From: an uncultured Oscillospiraceae bacterium
GTDB lineage: Bacteria > Bacillota > Clostridia > Oscillospirales > Acutalibacteraceae
Assembly (NCBI GenBank): GCA_902492455.1
Contig: CABULH010000011.1
Location: 65,299 to 129,298, forward strand
Direction of reading: 5' to 3'
Length of the DNA: 64,000 nucleotides
Every line of letters begins with the position of its first letter. Position 1 is the stretch's first letter. The position numbers and the translations under genes are program-made. This document shows positions 32,732-41,789 of the stretch, one piece after another. The notes under the pieces were generated by a model. That model was not told the origin of the DNA. It did not search any database and was given only the letters and a program-made list of their open reading frames with translations.

Positions 32732-32853
32732 GCTGGTGTAGCTCAGTCGTGTAGAGGTGCTCTACCGCTTCGCAATACCGCTCATTTCATTCGCTGGTGT
32801 AGCTCAGTCGTGTAGAGGTGCTCTACCGCTTCGCAGCACCGCTCATTTCATTC
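32732..32853 (+). repeat. Two tandem 61-bp repeats carrying the 5' end of tRNA-Thr
   Basis: Units start at 32732 and 32793. Each begins GCTGGTGTAGCTCAGTCG, identical to the first 18 bases of the tRNA at 32854, then has a GTAGAG-GTG-CTCTAC hairpin and a shared tail ending CTCATTTCATTC. The period of exactly 61 bases and near identity (two differing bases) show recent duplication. Neither unit contains an anticodon or 3' half. Confidence 0.9.
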
Positions 32854-32929
32854 GCTGGTGTAGCTCAGTCGGTAGAGCAGCTGATTTGTAATCAGCAGGT
32901 CGGGGGTTCAAATCCGTCCACCAGCTCCA
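32854..32929 (+). tRNA. tRNA-Thr (anticodon TGT)
   Basis: 76 bases including an encoded CCA. Acceptor arms GCTGGTG/CACCAGC, anticodon stem GCTGA/TCAGC with loop TTTGTAA (anticodon TGT, 32887-32889), and T-loop sequence GGTTCAAATCC. It reads ACA codons. The third and only complete copy of the 5' segment repeated upstream. Confidence 0.97.
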
Positions 32930-32931
32930 CG

Positions 32932-33100
32932 TAAACCCGCATGAACACTAGGTTCGTGCGGGTTTTTGTTTTGCTCTCGCGCCCCTTCTCTTTGATTTTG
33001 GTGTTTATTTGGTGTTTATTGCTGCAAAAACATACCAAAAGAACCCCACAAATAAGAGAGCGGGCGGCAGGGTGTTCCCCATGCTTCCCGCTCGTCTTTT
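32932..33100 (+). repeat. Direct repeat, copy 1 (left border of the rhamnose island)
   Basis: Begins three bases after the tRNA with TAAACCCGCATGAACACTAG and ends GCTTCCCGCTCGTCTTTT; matches 60797-60953 with scattered substitutions and one short indel. It contains two hairpins: the tRNA terminator (32933-32968) and AGCGGG ... CCCGCT followed by CGTCTTTTT (about 33058-33101). Confidence 0.9.
32933..32968 (+). terminator. tRNA-Thr terminator within direct repeat 1
   Basis: AACCCGCA and TGCGGGTT form an eight-base stem followed by TTTGTTTTG. Confidence 0.8.
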
Positions 33101-33198
33101 TGGCTGTGGAGATGCCACCAATTCAGATAGCCCCCCATACTCCTCAACAAATACTCTCAGTTAATCTCTCTCTTTTTCTGTACTACGTAAAAGTATTA

Positions 33199-34116
33199 TT
33201 AATAATCGCCCCATTTCATCGGTTCTACCGCTCCGTCTAGAAGATCATCTTGATCGCTTTTAATCGTTTTTTTCTTTTTTTCAGCGCTATATACGGTAGG
33301 AAAATATAAGGTGCTGGAACGATATTCCGAAGGTGTAAAACCAGTCTTTTTTTTGAAAATTCTAGAAAAATAGTACGGGTTCACAAAACCAATTTCTTGA
33401 GATATACTGCTGACACTCATAGGCGTCATTTGCAGAAGTTTTTTGGCCTTTGCTATCCGCATATTATTTATGTATTCCAACGGAGGACTGCCAGTGATTT
33501 TTTTAAAATAGTTTATAAAATAATTTGGATGATAATGCAATAAATCACTCAGCGTTTGCACGGTAAGCGGTTTATTGTAATTCTTTTCTAGATAATTCAT
33601 TAATAAAGAAAATTTCTCATCTCTAAACAATTTTTCGTTTGTTGTGTTTGATTTCTCTATAAACAAAGCCAGCAATTGAATAATATACGCTTTCTGCAGC
33701 AAAATTGACTGAATGGAATTATCCTCAGAGCACAAAAGCACTTTGGAAAATAGATTTTTAACTTTCTTTTCATTTGTAACCCGGATAAACATTGGTAAAG
33801 ATATTAATTCTAAAAAATCCTTCCCGTTACATGTAACATTACAGTGAAACCAGTATTTTGTGGCGTAATCATTGGAATTGCAATAATAGGTTTGTAAGCT
33901 GTTACTCGGCAAAATAAAAAAATCTCCTTTTGACGCATTATATGACTGACCATTTATTTCAAGATAAAACTCTCCTTTTTCTATATAATAAAATTTATTA
34001 TAGCCGGGAACTATATTATTATAACGCCAATCTTCTTGGAGTGTTACATAATCCCCTGAATAATACTCAACTTTCAAGGAATCCAGATATTGATGTATAT
34101 TAGATGCAATATCCAT
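33199..34116 (-). CDS. AraC-family transcriptional regulator
   Basis: 305 residues. The N-terminal 170 residues form a cupin-type sensor (YYIEKGEFYLEINGQSYNASKGDFFILPSN); residues 190-290 are the double helix-turn-helix, with SLLMNYLEKNYNKPLTVQTLSDLLHYHPNYFINYFKKITGSPPLEYINNMRI and the diagnostic GFVNPYYFSRIFKKKTGFTPSEYR. It reads away from the first rhamnosidase across a 400-base shared upstream region, and probably activates the island in response to rhamnose or an oligosaccharide. The ligand is inferred from context. AT-rich codon use, unlike genes left of the tRNA. Confidence 0.94.
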   Translation of the reverse strand: MDIASNIHQYLDSLKVEYYSGDYVTLQEDWRYNNIVPGYNKFYYIEKGEFYLEINGQSYNASKGDFFILPSNSLQTYYCNSNDYATKYWFHCNVTCNGKDFLELISLPMFIRVTNEKKVKNLFSKVLLCSEDNSIQSILLQKAYIIQLLALFIEKSNTTNEKLFRDEKFSLLMNYLEKNYNKPLTVQTLSDLLHYHPNYFINYFKKITGSPPLEYINNMRIAKAKKLLQMTPMSVSSISQEIGFVNPYYFSRIFKKKTGFTPSEYRSSTLYFPTVYSAEKKKKTIKSDQDDLLDGAVEPMKWGDY

Positions 34117-34518
34117 GATCCAGCCCCCTCTTCCAATCTTTCAAATAAGAGAACAAAGTCGGTTATGTTATATATGCAGCAATGCAGCACAAAGATAAGT
34201 TCTCCCGCTATAAATGTTGTTAATTTCATGCTGCATACTGTTAACTATGTGCATTTTTAAGCATAGGTATTTATTGTATAATTTAAACAATGAAATGAGA
34301 TTTGCAACCCCAAAATTGTCATTAGCATCATAGCTAAAAGAAGCAATTCTTTTCATCAGCTAATATGGTTATTATTATATCCATATATTTCTCGAATTAC
34401 AAGAGGAATTTATTTGAATTGCAATATTCTATGCACAGCTACTGAATATAAAACTGCTTTTAAATATCTTAGAAAATGTGGAAAAGAAAGGTTGTTGTTT
34501 GTATTGATAAGGCCGAAA
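34117..34518. promoter_or_regulatory. Divergent regulatory region between araC-type gene and first rhamnosidase
   Basis: About 400 AT-rich bases. ATGCAGCA occurs twice in direct succession (34174-34181, 34182-34189) and once inverted (TGCTGCAT, 34229-34236): candidate AraC-protein sites. TATAAT at 34277-34282 is a plausible plus-strand -10 without a good -35, as expected for an activated promoter. Confidence 0.55.
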
Positions 34519-37137
34519 GTGAGTCCTAAAATAATAGCGCTTTGCGAATATACAAAAAATCCCATTTTCATACAGAAGGAAAGACCACGTTTTTCCTGGC
34601 GGGTGGAAAGTGATATCTTCGTTTCTCCTCAGAAAAAATATCATATCTGGGTTTCAAGGACAGCTGATAATTTCTGTAATGAAAACTTGCTATGGGACAG
34701 CGGTGAAGTAGCAGAGCGCAGGTCGCTAGGAATTATATATGATGGAGAACGGTTGGCCGAAAAAACAACCTATTTTTGGAAGGTAAAAATCATCTGTGAG
34801 GATGGATACCAGTTAGAGAGTGATATACAGTTTTTTCATACCGCAATGATGTCTCTACAGACATGGACCGGAACATGGATTCAGTCGCCAGCGCCCCAAT
34901 ATGGACGTTCACCCCTGTTTAGACGTATATTCCATGTCGACGACGTAGTGAACAATGCCTTTTTGTATATCTCTGGACTGGGATACTATAAAGCTTATTT
35001 GAACGGAAAACCGATTGGCGACCGTTGCATGGATCCAGGATGGACTGATTATAATAAGCGGGTACTTTACGGAGTATATGATATAACCAAATTATTGATT
35101 AAAGGTGATAACGTTCTGGCTGTTATGCTTGGAGAGGGGTGGTATGGACATCAACATGAAAGCTTTCAGCATTATCTTCAACGGCAAGCGATTTGGGGGC
35201 AGGTTCCCATTTTACTTTATGATATAGATATACAATATAATAATGGAACAAACCAGATTGTTCACAGCGGAGAGGGAGCGGATAACACCACTGACGGCCC
35301 TATATTAATGAATAATATATACGATGGCGAGATCTATGACGCTACACTGGAAATAGAAAAATGGCAAGAGTTGGAATGCGAAACATCTGGGTGGCACTCG
35401 GCCGTAAAGGCATCTTCCCCACCTTCTGGAAATCTGATTGCACAAGCGTTGCCGCCCATTAGACGTATTAAACGACTGAAACCAATATCGGTTATCCATT
35501 CACAAGCTGGAACAACTGTTTATGATTTCGGCCAAAATATCGCAGGATGGTGTCATGTTATATGCAGAGGCGTCCGTGGCGGAAGTATAACATGCCGTTA
35601 TGCAGAAATTTTAAGTAACAATCATGTGAATCAAGACAATCTGCGCAGAGCAAGGTCCACAGACACCTATAAATTAAAAGGGCGTGGCCAAGAAAGCTTT
35701 GAACCTTCCTTTACCTACCACGGCTTTCGTTATATAGAGGTAAGCTGTACGGAAAAAGTAGAAATTATAGAAGTGAATGGTATTGCAGTTCATTCAGATG
35801 TGGAACAGACGGGTACCTTCATATGCAGCAACGATGTGTTCAACTGGATAGAAAATGCATACCTGTGGACAGAGAAAAACAATCTGCACAGTGTACCCAC
35901 CGATTGCCCTCAGCGAGATGAAAGAATGGGTTGGCTTAACGATATGACCGTACGTAGCACAGCAGCCATATATAATTTTGACCTGATGCTGTTTTATGAA
36001 AAATGGTTACAGGATATAGCGGATCAACAGTTGGAAAACGGCGCCATACCTGATACAGCTCCCTATGTATACGGTAGTAATCCTGCAATACATGTCTCCA
36101 GTTGTTTCATTATTATCCCCTATTTGTTATATATCCATTACGGCGATACAGCGGTCTTGAATGAGCTGTATTCCAAAATGAAGCGATATATTCAGTTTTT
36201 GGACTCTCAGCTAGATGATCGTGGTCTAATTGCTGCTTGTTATCTAGGGGATTGGGCTTCTCCTGTTACTTACTGCAGACAAGGCGACGCCTACGACGCT
36301 ATTCCCTTTGATACACCCCAGGAAATCGTTACCACCGGCTATTTATACTATGATTGTAAATTAATGGAAGAAATTGCTATGCTATGTGGATATAGTAACG
36401 ATATTGCTTACTATCGTCAGATTCGCACAAGGACGATGGAGGCAATAAATCGTAATTATTTTCATCCGCATGGATATTATGCTCTCAATTCACAAGGGAG
36501 TAATATTTTTCCTTTGTTCCTAGGCATTGTCCCGCAAGGACGAGAAAGAGATGTATTCCACAATCTTTTATTTGATATTATAGACAAAGGCTATCACATT
36601 ACTACCGGCAATCAGATGACCAAATATTTATACGATGTTCTAGACCGCTATGGAGCCAATGATATCGGTGTTAAACTGGCCTCATCGACAACATATCCCA
36701 GCTTCGGCTATATGATGGTGAACCAAGCGACAACGATATGGGAACGTTGGGAGAACTGTACATCAAGCGGTATGAACTCACATAATCATCCGATGAATGC
36801 GGCCTTCTCTTCATGGTTTTACAACGCCTTGGCGGGTATCCGCCTAGAAAACGGTATTTTGGGAGATTCCGTCGTTATTCATCCAGATATTCATGTCCCA
36901 CTTGAATATGTTTCTGCTCAGTATAGGACACATAAAGGGATTATTTTGTCATCGTGGAGCAAAAGAGATGAGGAGGTAAAATTGATCATTGAAATACCGT
37001 GGAATCTTTCAGCGGAATTGAGAATTTCCCTGACGGAGCATTTAGAAGATGGCAACTACTTATCGCATGTACTCAAAAGCGGTCATCATGAATTGATCTT
37101 CAATCGCATGACAAATGAATTGACTGAATTGATTTAA
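34519..37137 (+). CDS. GH78 alpha-L-rhamnosidase 1
   Basis: 872 residues from GTG at 34519. This start places CEYTKNP at residues 9-15, exactly where the paralogue at 56614 has CEYAVNP; the open frame further upstream is not family-like. The catalytic (alpha/alpha)6 barrel contains DCPQRDERMGWLNDM, providing the acidic residues known for GH78, and later TTIWERWEN with the downstream glutamate. No signal peptide, so probably cytoplasmic, cutting rhamnose from imported oligosaccharides. First plus-strand gene of the island; 28 bases before the beta-helix lipoprotein. Confidence 0.93.
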   Translation: MSPKIIALCEYTKNPIFIQKERPRFSWRVESDIFVSPQKKYHIWVSRTADNFCNENLLWDSGEVAERRSLGIIYDGERLAEKTTYFWKVKIICEDGYQLESDIQFFHTAMMSLQTWTGTWIQSPAPQYGRSPLFRRIFHVDDVVNNAFLYISGLGYYKAYLNGKPIGDRCMDPGWTDYNKRVLYGVYDITKLLIKGDNVLAVMLGEGWYGHQHESFQHYLQRQAIWGQVPILLYDIDIQYNNGTNQIVHSGEGADNTTDGPILMNNIYDGEIYDATLEIEKWQELECETSGWHSAVKASSPPSGNLIAQALPPIRRIKRLKPISVIHSQAGTTVYDFGQNIAGWCHVICRGVRGGSITCRYAEILSNNHVNQDNLRRARSTDTYKLKGRGQESFEPSFTYHGFRYIEVSCTEKVEIIEVNGIAVHSDVEQTGTFICSNDVFNWIENAYLWTEKNNLHSVPTDCPQRDERMGWLNDMTVRSTAAIYNFDLMLFYEKWLQDIADQQLENGAIPDTAPYVYGSNPAIHVSSCFIIIPYLLYIHYGDTAVLNELYSKMKRYIQFLDSQLDDRGLIAACYLGDWASPVTYCRQGDAYDAIPFDTPQEIVTTGYLYYDCKLMEEIAMLCGYSNDIAYYRQIRTRTMEAINRNYFHPHGYYALNSQGSNIFPLFLGIVPQGRERDVFHNLLFDIIDKGYHITTGNQMTKYLYDVLDRYGANDIGVKLASSTTYPSFGYMMVNQATTIWERWENCTSSGMNSHNHPMNAAFSSWFYNALAGIRLENGILGDSVVIHPDIHVPLEYVSAQYRTHKGIILSSWSKRDEEVKLIIEIPWNLSAELRISLTEHLEDGNYLSHVLKSGHHELIFNRMTNELTELI

Positions 37138-37165
37138 ACAACTATACTTTAGGGAGGATCAAACA

Positions 37166-39337
37166 ATGTTAAAGTGCAGGTACAAAGAGGCGATTGCCGT
37201 GTGTTGTATACTCATAACGATGGCTCAGGCTTCCTGCGGTCCGAACGGTACGTCCGATTTTCCGGAATCAACGCCGTCTTCCAGCAATATGTCCGGTATC
37301 ATAAGCAGCGTTACAAGTTCGGAACCCGGAGAAAGCGGTTATACTGCTCCGAAAAGTACAACCGGTACCGAAACGCAGACAACGGTTCCCGTCGTAACCA
37401 GTTCTCCCACGAGTTCTTCGCAGGTACCGCCAGTGGAAAAGGCACAGGATTTTTATGTAAGCGCGAAAAATGGATCCGATAAAAACGCAGGCAGCCGGAA
37501 CGCTCCATTTCTCACAATAGCACGAGCCATGCAGAACGCAAAGCCCGGTTCCACTATTTATATAATGAATGGAACCTACTATGAAACCATTAAGCCTGTA
37601 AGCGGTGAAGCCAACAAACCGGTGACGATAACCGCCATGCCGGGCCAGTCTCCCGTTTGCACTCCAACGGTGCCCTATACCGGCGAATGGAAAAAATATA
37701 AAGATAACATATATGTAGCGGACTTTTCCAATATCAAGAATAGTATCAACACTGCAAATGCGCAGATATTTGTTGATGGAGAAGCCATGGTTGAGGCAAG
37801 ATACCCCAATATGGGGCCCTATCTTTCCCAGATTATGGATTCGCCCCGCGCAATAGCCCAAGCGGGGACAAATGAGAACACCATCGTTACGCCGGATTCG
37901 ATACCGCAGGATATTGAAGGAGCGACAGTGGTGGTATGGCCCGGCGAGGATGGAGTTGCGGGCTGGTATGCCTTCACCTCGCCCGTGGCGTCTGTTTCCG
38001 GCAATACGGTAAAGCTTACAAAAAAACTGAACCGGCCGGAAAACTATATTGGACTGAATGCCTTTTCACCGGTTGCAGGAAATCCGTTTTGGATAACCGG
38101 AGCACTTTCACTTTTGGACGCCCCTGGAGAGTATTACTATGACTCTGCCAACAGCAAAATGTACCTGTATATGCCCAAAGGCGACAGCCCGTCTTCTTAT
38201 TCCATCACAGTCCGCGGTAGCAGCTCTTATGCCGTCGACGCGAAAGGCGGATATCACATAGCCATAAAAGGCATCAGATTTTATGGCGGCGGAATCTATA
38301 TGAAAGGCGCAAATAACTGTCGTGTTGAAAACTGTTCGGTTCGGTTCGCAGACCATCAGTATGCTTCCGATTACGCTTCCCGCAGATTGGAAAGCAGCAC
38401 AATGGTAACCGGAGACAACAATTACATCACAAAAAGCAGATTTGGCCCTACAGCTTTCAACGGCATTACATTGGGCGGCAATAATGTTAGGTTCACCGAT
38501 AATATCGTGCAAAGCAGCAATTATTGCGGCGCGGATTTTGCCGGCGTTTACTTGCTGAAATCCACCAACTTGGAGATATCCCACAATACGGTCAAGGATT
38601 CCGGACGAGAGAATATTTATTTCATTACAGAAACAACCTTTGATCAATGTGTCATTCGAAACAATTATATTGCTTCCCATGCTCGCCTAAATAGCGATTG
38701 CGGGGCAGTTTACACATGGAAAACCAATGGTAACGGAACGACCCGTATCTATAATAATTTCGTGGATTGCGGCACAAAAACCCCTAATGGAACAATGGGC
38801 AAACACTTTGACGGATTGTATCTGGACAATTACTGCTCTGGCTTTATCGTTGATCATAACATTGTAGTAGGTGGTACCGTCGGCTTAAGAACAAACCTTT
38901 CCAATGCCGATACATTGTATGCGAACAATACGGTTATTGGCTCGGAGTATGGCTATGGCATATATGGCTATCCCAGCGAACAGGCTAAAACAAACAACAC
39001 GAGATTTTACAACAACCTGTTTGTGGATGTCAAAACGGATCTCAATTACAATGCCACGGAAAATGGTGCTGCGAAAAGTTACATCGGCAAATTGATCAAC
39101 GGCGCCGTGCCTGTTCCCTTTACCAAATCGCAGCGTGTGCTTTCCTCTAACAATTTCAGCGGTATTTCCATCATTACAAACGGGGCAAATCAATATCAGC
39201 CCGTAAACGGGAGCGAGGCTATCGACGGCGGGATAAAACTGCCTGGCATAACCGACGGATATCTCGGAACTGCCCCTGACGCCGGGGCAATTGAGAAGGG
39301 CGGAAGTATGTTCGCATACGGGGCCTCCTGGAAATGA
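37166..39337 (+). CDS. Right-handed beta-helix lipoprotein, pectate-lyase-like fold
   Basis: 723 residues. Signal peptide with lipobox (TMAQASC) and a Ser/Thr/Pro-rich linker to about residue 90. The sequence QDFYVSAKNGSDKNAGSRNAPFLTIARAMQNAKPGSTIYIMNGTYYE opens a DUF1565-type parallel beta-helix; repeated turns follow (GIRFYGGGIYMKGANNCRVENCSV; NTVKDSGRENIYFITE; RNNYIASHARLNSDCGAVY). Such proteins are lyases, hydrolases or glycan-binding proteins. Here the target is probably a rhamnose-rich polysaccharide such as rhamnogalacturonan; catalytic residues cannot be assigned by eye. Confidence 0.83.
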   Translation: MLKCRYKEAIAVCCILITMAQASCGPNGTSDFPESTPSSSNMSGIISSVTSSEPGESGYTAPKSTTGTETQTTVPVVTSSPTSSSQVPPVEKAQDFYVSAKNGSDKNAGSRNAPFLTIARAMQNAKPGSTIYIMNGTYYETIKPVSGEANKPVTITAMPGQSPVCTPTVPYTGEWKKYKDNIYVADFSNIKNSINTANAQIFVDGEAMVEARYPNMGPYLSQIMDSPRAIAQAGTNENTIVTPDSIPQDIEGATVVVWPGEDGVAGWYAFTSPVASVSGNTVKLTKKLNRPENYIGLNAFSPVAGNPFWITGALSLLDAPGEYYYDSANSKMYLYMPKGDSPSSYSITVRGSSSYAVDAKGGYHIAIKGIRFYGGGIYMKGANNCRVENCSVRFADHQYASDYASRRLESSTMVTGDNNYITKSRFGPTAFNGITLGGNNVRFTDNIVQSSNYCGADFAGVYLLKSTNLEISHNTVKDSGRENIYFITETTFDQCVIRNNYIASHARLNSDCGAVYTWKTNGNGTTRIYNNFVDCGTKTPNGTMGKHFDGLYLDNYCSGFIVDHNIVVGGTVGLRTNLSNADTLYANNTVIGSEYGYGIYGYPSEQAKTNNTRFYNNLFVDVKTDLNYNATENGAAKSYIGKLINGAVPVPFTKSQRVLSSNNFSGISIITNGANQYQPVNGSEAIDGGIKLPGITDGYLGTAPDAGAIEKGGSMFAYGASWK

Positions 39338-39462
39338 TACCTTTCATCAGCATTTAACGACATGTGGATACCAACTCTGTTCGGTATATTGCTCTGTAGT
39401 GGCGTTCTAAGAACCGGAACATCTTTGACTTTGCAGCTATTACAACGGAGGAAGGCTTGTAC

Positions 39463-40791
39463 ATGGTAGAAATTACTGATTACCAGATTCTTCAGAGAGA
39501 TCCGACCGGCTATGCCATGGGTATTTTCTGCGGTGATATTCCTGCGGAGTACAACGAACGGGGTCGGGTATATGCCCGCGCGGTGCGAGAAGATGACGGT
39601 CTTACCATCGTAGGATGGAAGCTGTGCCAGATAGAAAAGGGCATTTGGCGCACAGAAATGCATCTACCCGAAGGGGGCTTGTATCGTCTAGAGGCCAGTT
39701 GGTGCGAAGGGGAAACCTCTCCGGAATGGGCGTTGCGTGTGAAAACCATCCATTATATAGGTGTAGGGGACTTGTTTATGCTGACGGGTCAGAGCAACAT
39801 GGCTGGCTACGGGCGAGATGCGGCGTATGATCCGCCACAACTGGGGGTACATCTTTATGGAAATAATGGCCGCTGGAATGTAGCCGCTCACCCGCTGAAC
39901 GATTCCGTTGGTACCATTTATCCGGAGAATGCCGAATATACTTCTTCTACATCCCCCGCCCTTGCTTTCGGCCGCAGATTAATGGAACGGCTGGGGATTC
40001 CGATAGGATTGATACAGGCATCCCGTGGCAGTTCCGCATTAACTGAATGGCATCCCGAGGAGGACGGTTCCCTTTATCGAGCCATGCTTCGCCGTTTGGA
40101 TGTCGTAGGACCGATAAAAGGTGTGTTATGGTATCAGGGGTGTTCAGATGCCAACGCAACAGACGCGAACAGATATCTGGAGCGGTATGCGCGTATGGTC
40201 GAACTATGGCGGGATCGGATAGGTAAGGTGCCGTTTCTCACTGTACAGCTTAATCGTAGAACAACAGTAGGCGAATTGGAAGAAAGCCATCGGTATTGGG
40301 GGCTTATTTGTGAGGCGCAGCGGCAAGCCGCTCGGCAAATTCCAGATGTATATGTGGTACCGTCTCTTGATCTGCCTGTGACGGACGGGATTCATAACAG
40401 CTCCGGCGCCAATGTTATAATCGGAGAACGGCTGGCCAATACAGCTCTGCAGGGGATTTATGGAAAATCCGGTCAATTGGCACCATCTGTCTCGGCGGTT
40501 GAATATGTGGATGAGATGCATGTGTATGTCGGTTTCCCGTCTGATTTTTGTATGACAACCATAGATGAGGTAGGAGACGATATGAACCTTGAGGATGTGG
40601 ATGGCCTCATTTCATGTGTACGTGCAACAAATTGGAAGAATGGTTTTTTAGTTACAGCCGCTCGACCGATTCAACTTCCGGCCCGCTTTTATGCACTGTG
40701 GCGTTGTTGTCCGCCGGCTTTTGTTCCGCGTGATAAACATGGAATGCCCATGCTGGCATGTTATGGCGTCGATGTGAAAGTGCCGCACTAA
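39463..40791 (+). CDS. SASA-type carbohydrate acetylesterase
   Basis: 442 residues from ATG at 39463 (GGAGGAAGG upstream). The catalytic serine motif LTGQSNMAGYG, the central VLWYQGCSDANAT and the D..H pair region (DLPVTDGIHNSSGANVIIGERLA) define the sialate-O-acetylesterase/SASA family of SGNH hydrolases. The first 100 residues form a beta domain, as in family members. No signal peptide, so deacetylation may occur on imported oligosaccharides. O-acetylated rhamnose or galacturonate units would fit. Followed after about 90 bases by a terminator. Confidence 0.9.
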   Translation: MVEITDYQILQRDPTGYAMGIFCGDIPAEYNERGRVYARAVREDDGLTIVGWKLCQIEKGIWRTEMHLPEGGLYRLEASWCEGETSPEWALRVKTIHYIGVGDLFMLTGQSNMAGYGRDAAYDPPQLGVHLYGNNGRWNVAAHPLNDSVGTIYPENAEYTSSTSPALAFGRRLMERLGIPIGLIQASRGSSALTEWHPEEDGSLYRAMLRRLDVVGPIKGVLWYQGCSDANATDANRYLERYARMVELWRDRIGKVPFLTVQLNRRTTVGELEESHRYWGLICEAQRQAARQIPDVYVVPSLDLPVTDGIHNSSGANVIIGERLANTALQGIYGKSGQLAPSVSAVEYVDEMHVYVGFPSDFCMTTIDEVGDDMNLEDVDGLISCVRATNWKNGFLVTAARPIQLPARFYALWRCCPPAFVPRDKHGMPMLACYGVDVKVPH

Positions 40792-41789
40792 GCCGAAAGA
40801 CCGCTGAAATCACTGTGCAAGACCTTATATTGTTACTGTACAGCTAACATTTTTTAATCGTTCAGCAGACAAATATAAATGAAAGTGTGTTCCTGGATAA
40901 CAGGAGCACACTTTTTTTGTAGTAGCTCCAGTGAAAAGAAATCGGTATGATACGATGATTTAACACGCCCGCTAGTTGGTTCCGATAAAAGGTTTAAGTA
41001 TGTCAAGCTATTGAAAAAATATATAAGGAAAGGGACAACTCTATAGCAAATGGTTCCGTACACTTACACACGGAGATCACCTGCTCATGATTACCGGCGG
41101 ATATACTTTGATATATCCAAGATTTGCTCTCATGAGAAAAAGTGATAATTGGTAGCGTCTCCACCTGTCCTTTGGATTCACCCCATCCGATTTAGTAAAT
41201 TACACTTTGTGGGGTTTTAAAAAGTGCCATCAGGGATACGCTCCCTAAGAGACCCTGACGTTTGAAATACTAATTTAGTTGGATATTCCATGAGTAATAT
41301 CGTGAGACAACCATCGGAATTATAACAACAGGAGCAAAAAGCAGATACCAAATTAGCTGTGAAAAGTCACCGCCCTCCCTTTTGGTTGTCAACGAAATGC
41401 ACTCTGCTTCGGCTTAATATTTCAAAGGCTTCCCATGAAACATTCTGTTATGGATATTTACCGAACTAGTATAAAATTAATCATCTGCGGTTTTCATCGA
41501 TTAGTTTTATGCATCATCAAATTAAGTATGTGTATTTCTATATCCGATTCGCTATGCTATATTTATAGACATAGAATAGTTTTAAACAATAATATTTGGG
41601 TATATTTGGTTGCTACGTCCAAATCTCGATCTAGAATTAGTCGTCTGGAACATCTAGCATTTCAATAATAGATATCATATATATTCCTTATATCTGCGTA
41701 ATGTTCACCGCATACAAAGGCTGAATAAAGCTTAAAACCGGTCGGTATTGCTGATTACAGCACAAATATAAAGAAAAGAGGTTTTGTCA
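40792..41789. other. Large intergenic region inside the island
   Basis: About one kilobase of AT-rich DNA with no convincing gene on either strand; short frames have poor composition and no ribosome binding site. Only a terminator (40883-40919) is recognisable. The region separates the enzyme genes from the transport operon and should hold that operon's promoter. Confidence 0.6.
40883..40919 (+). terminator. Terminator after the esterase gene
   Basis: AAGTGTGTTCCTG pairs with CAGGAGCACACTT (one G.U), followed by TTTTTT. Confidence 0.9.

Noticed and set aside
32732..32853. The two partial tRNA copies as extra functional tRNA genes
   Set aside because: They lack the anticodon arm, T arm and 3' acceptor strand.
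32932..33100. Direct repeats as attL/attR of an integrase acting on the tRNA
   Set aside because: The right copy holds no tRNA 3' end and no integrase gene is visible, so classical tRNA attachment sites cannot be claimed; kept only as border repeats.
32941..33240. 99-codon plus-strand frame in direct repeat 1, similar to a frame in repeat 2
   Set aside because: It begins inside a terminator hairpin and its similarity to the second copy only reflects the DNA repeat; there is no ribosome binding site.
41435..41668. 77-codon plus-strand frame in the 1-kb gap of the island
   Set aside because: No ribosome binding site and no recognisable sequence; composition follows the AT-rich background.
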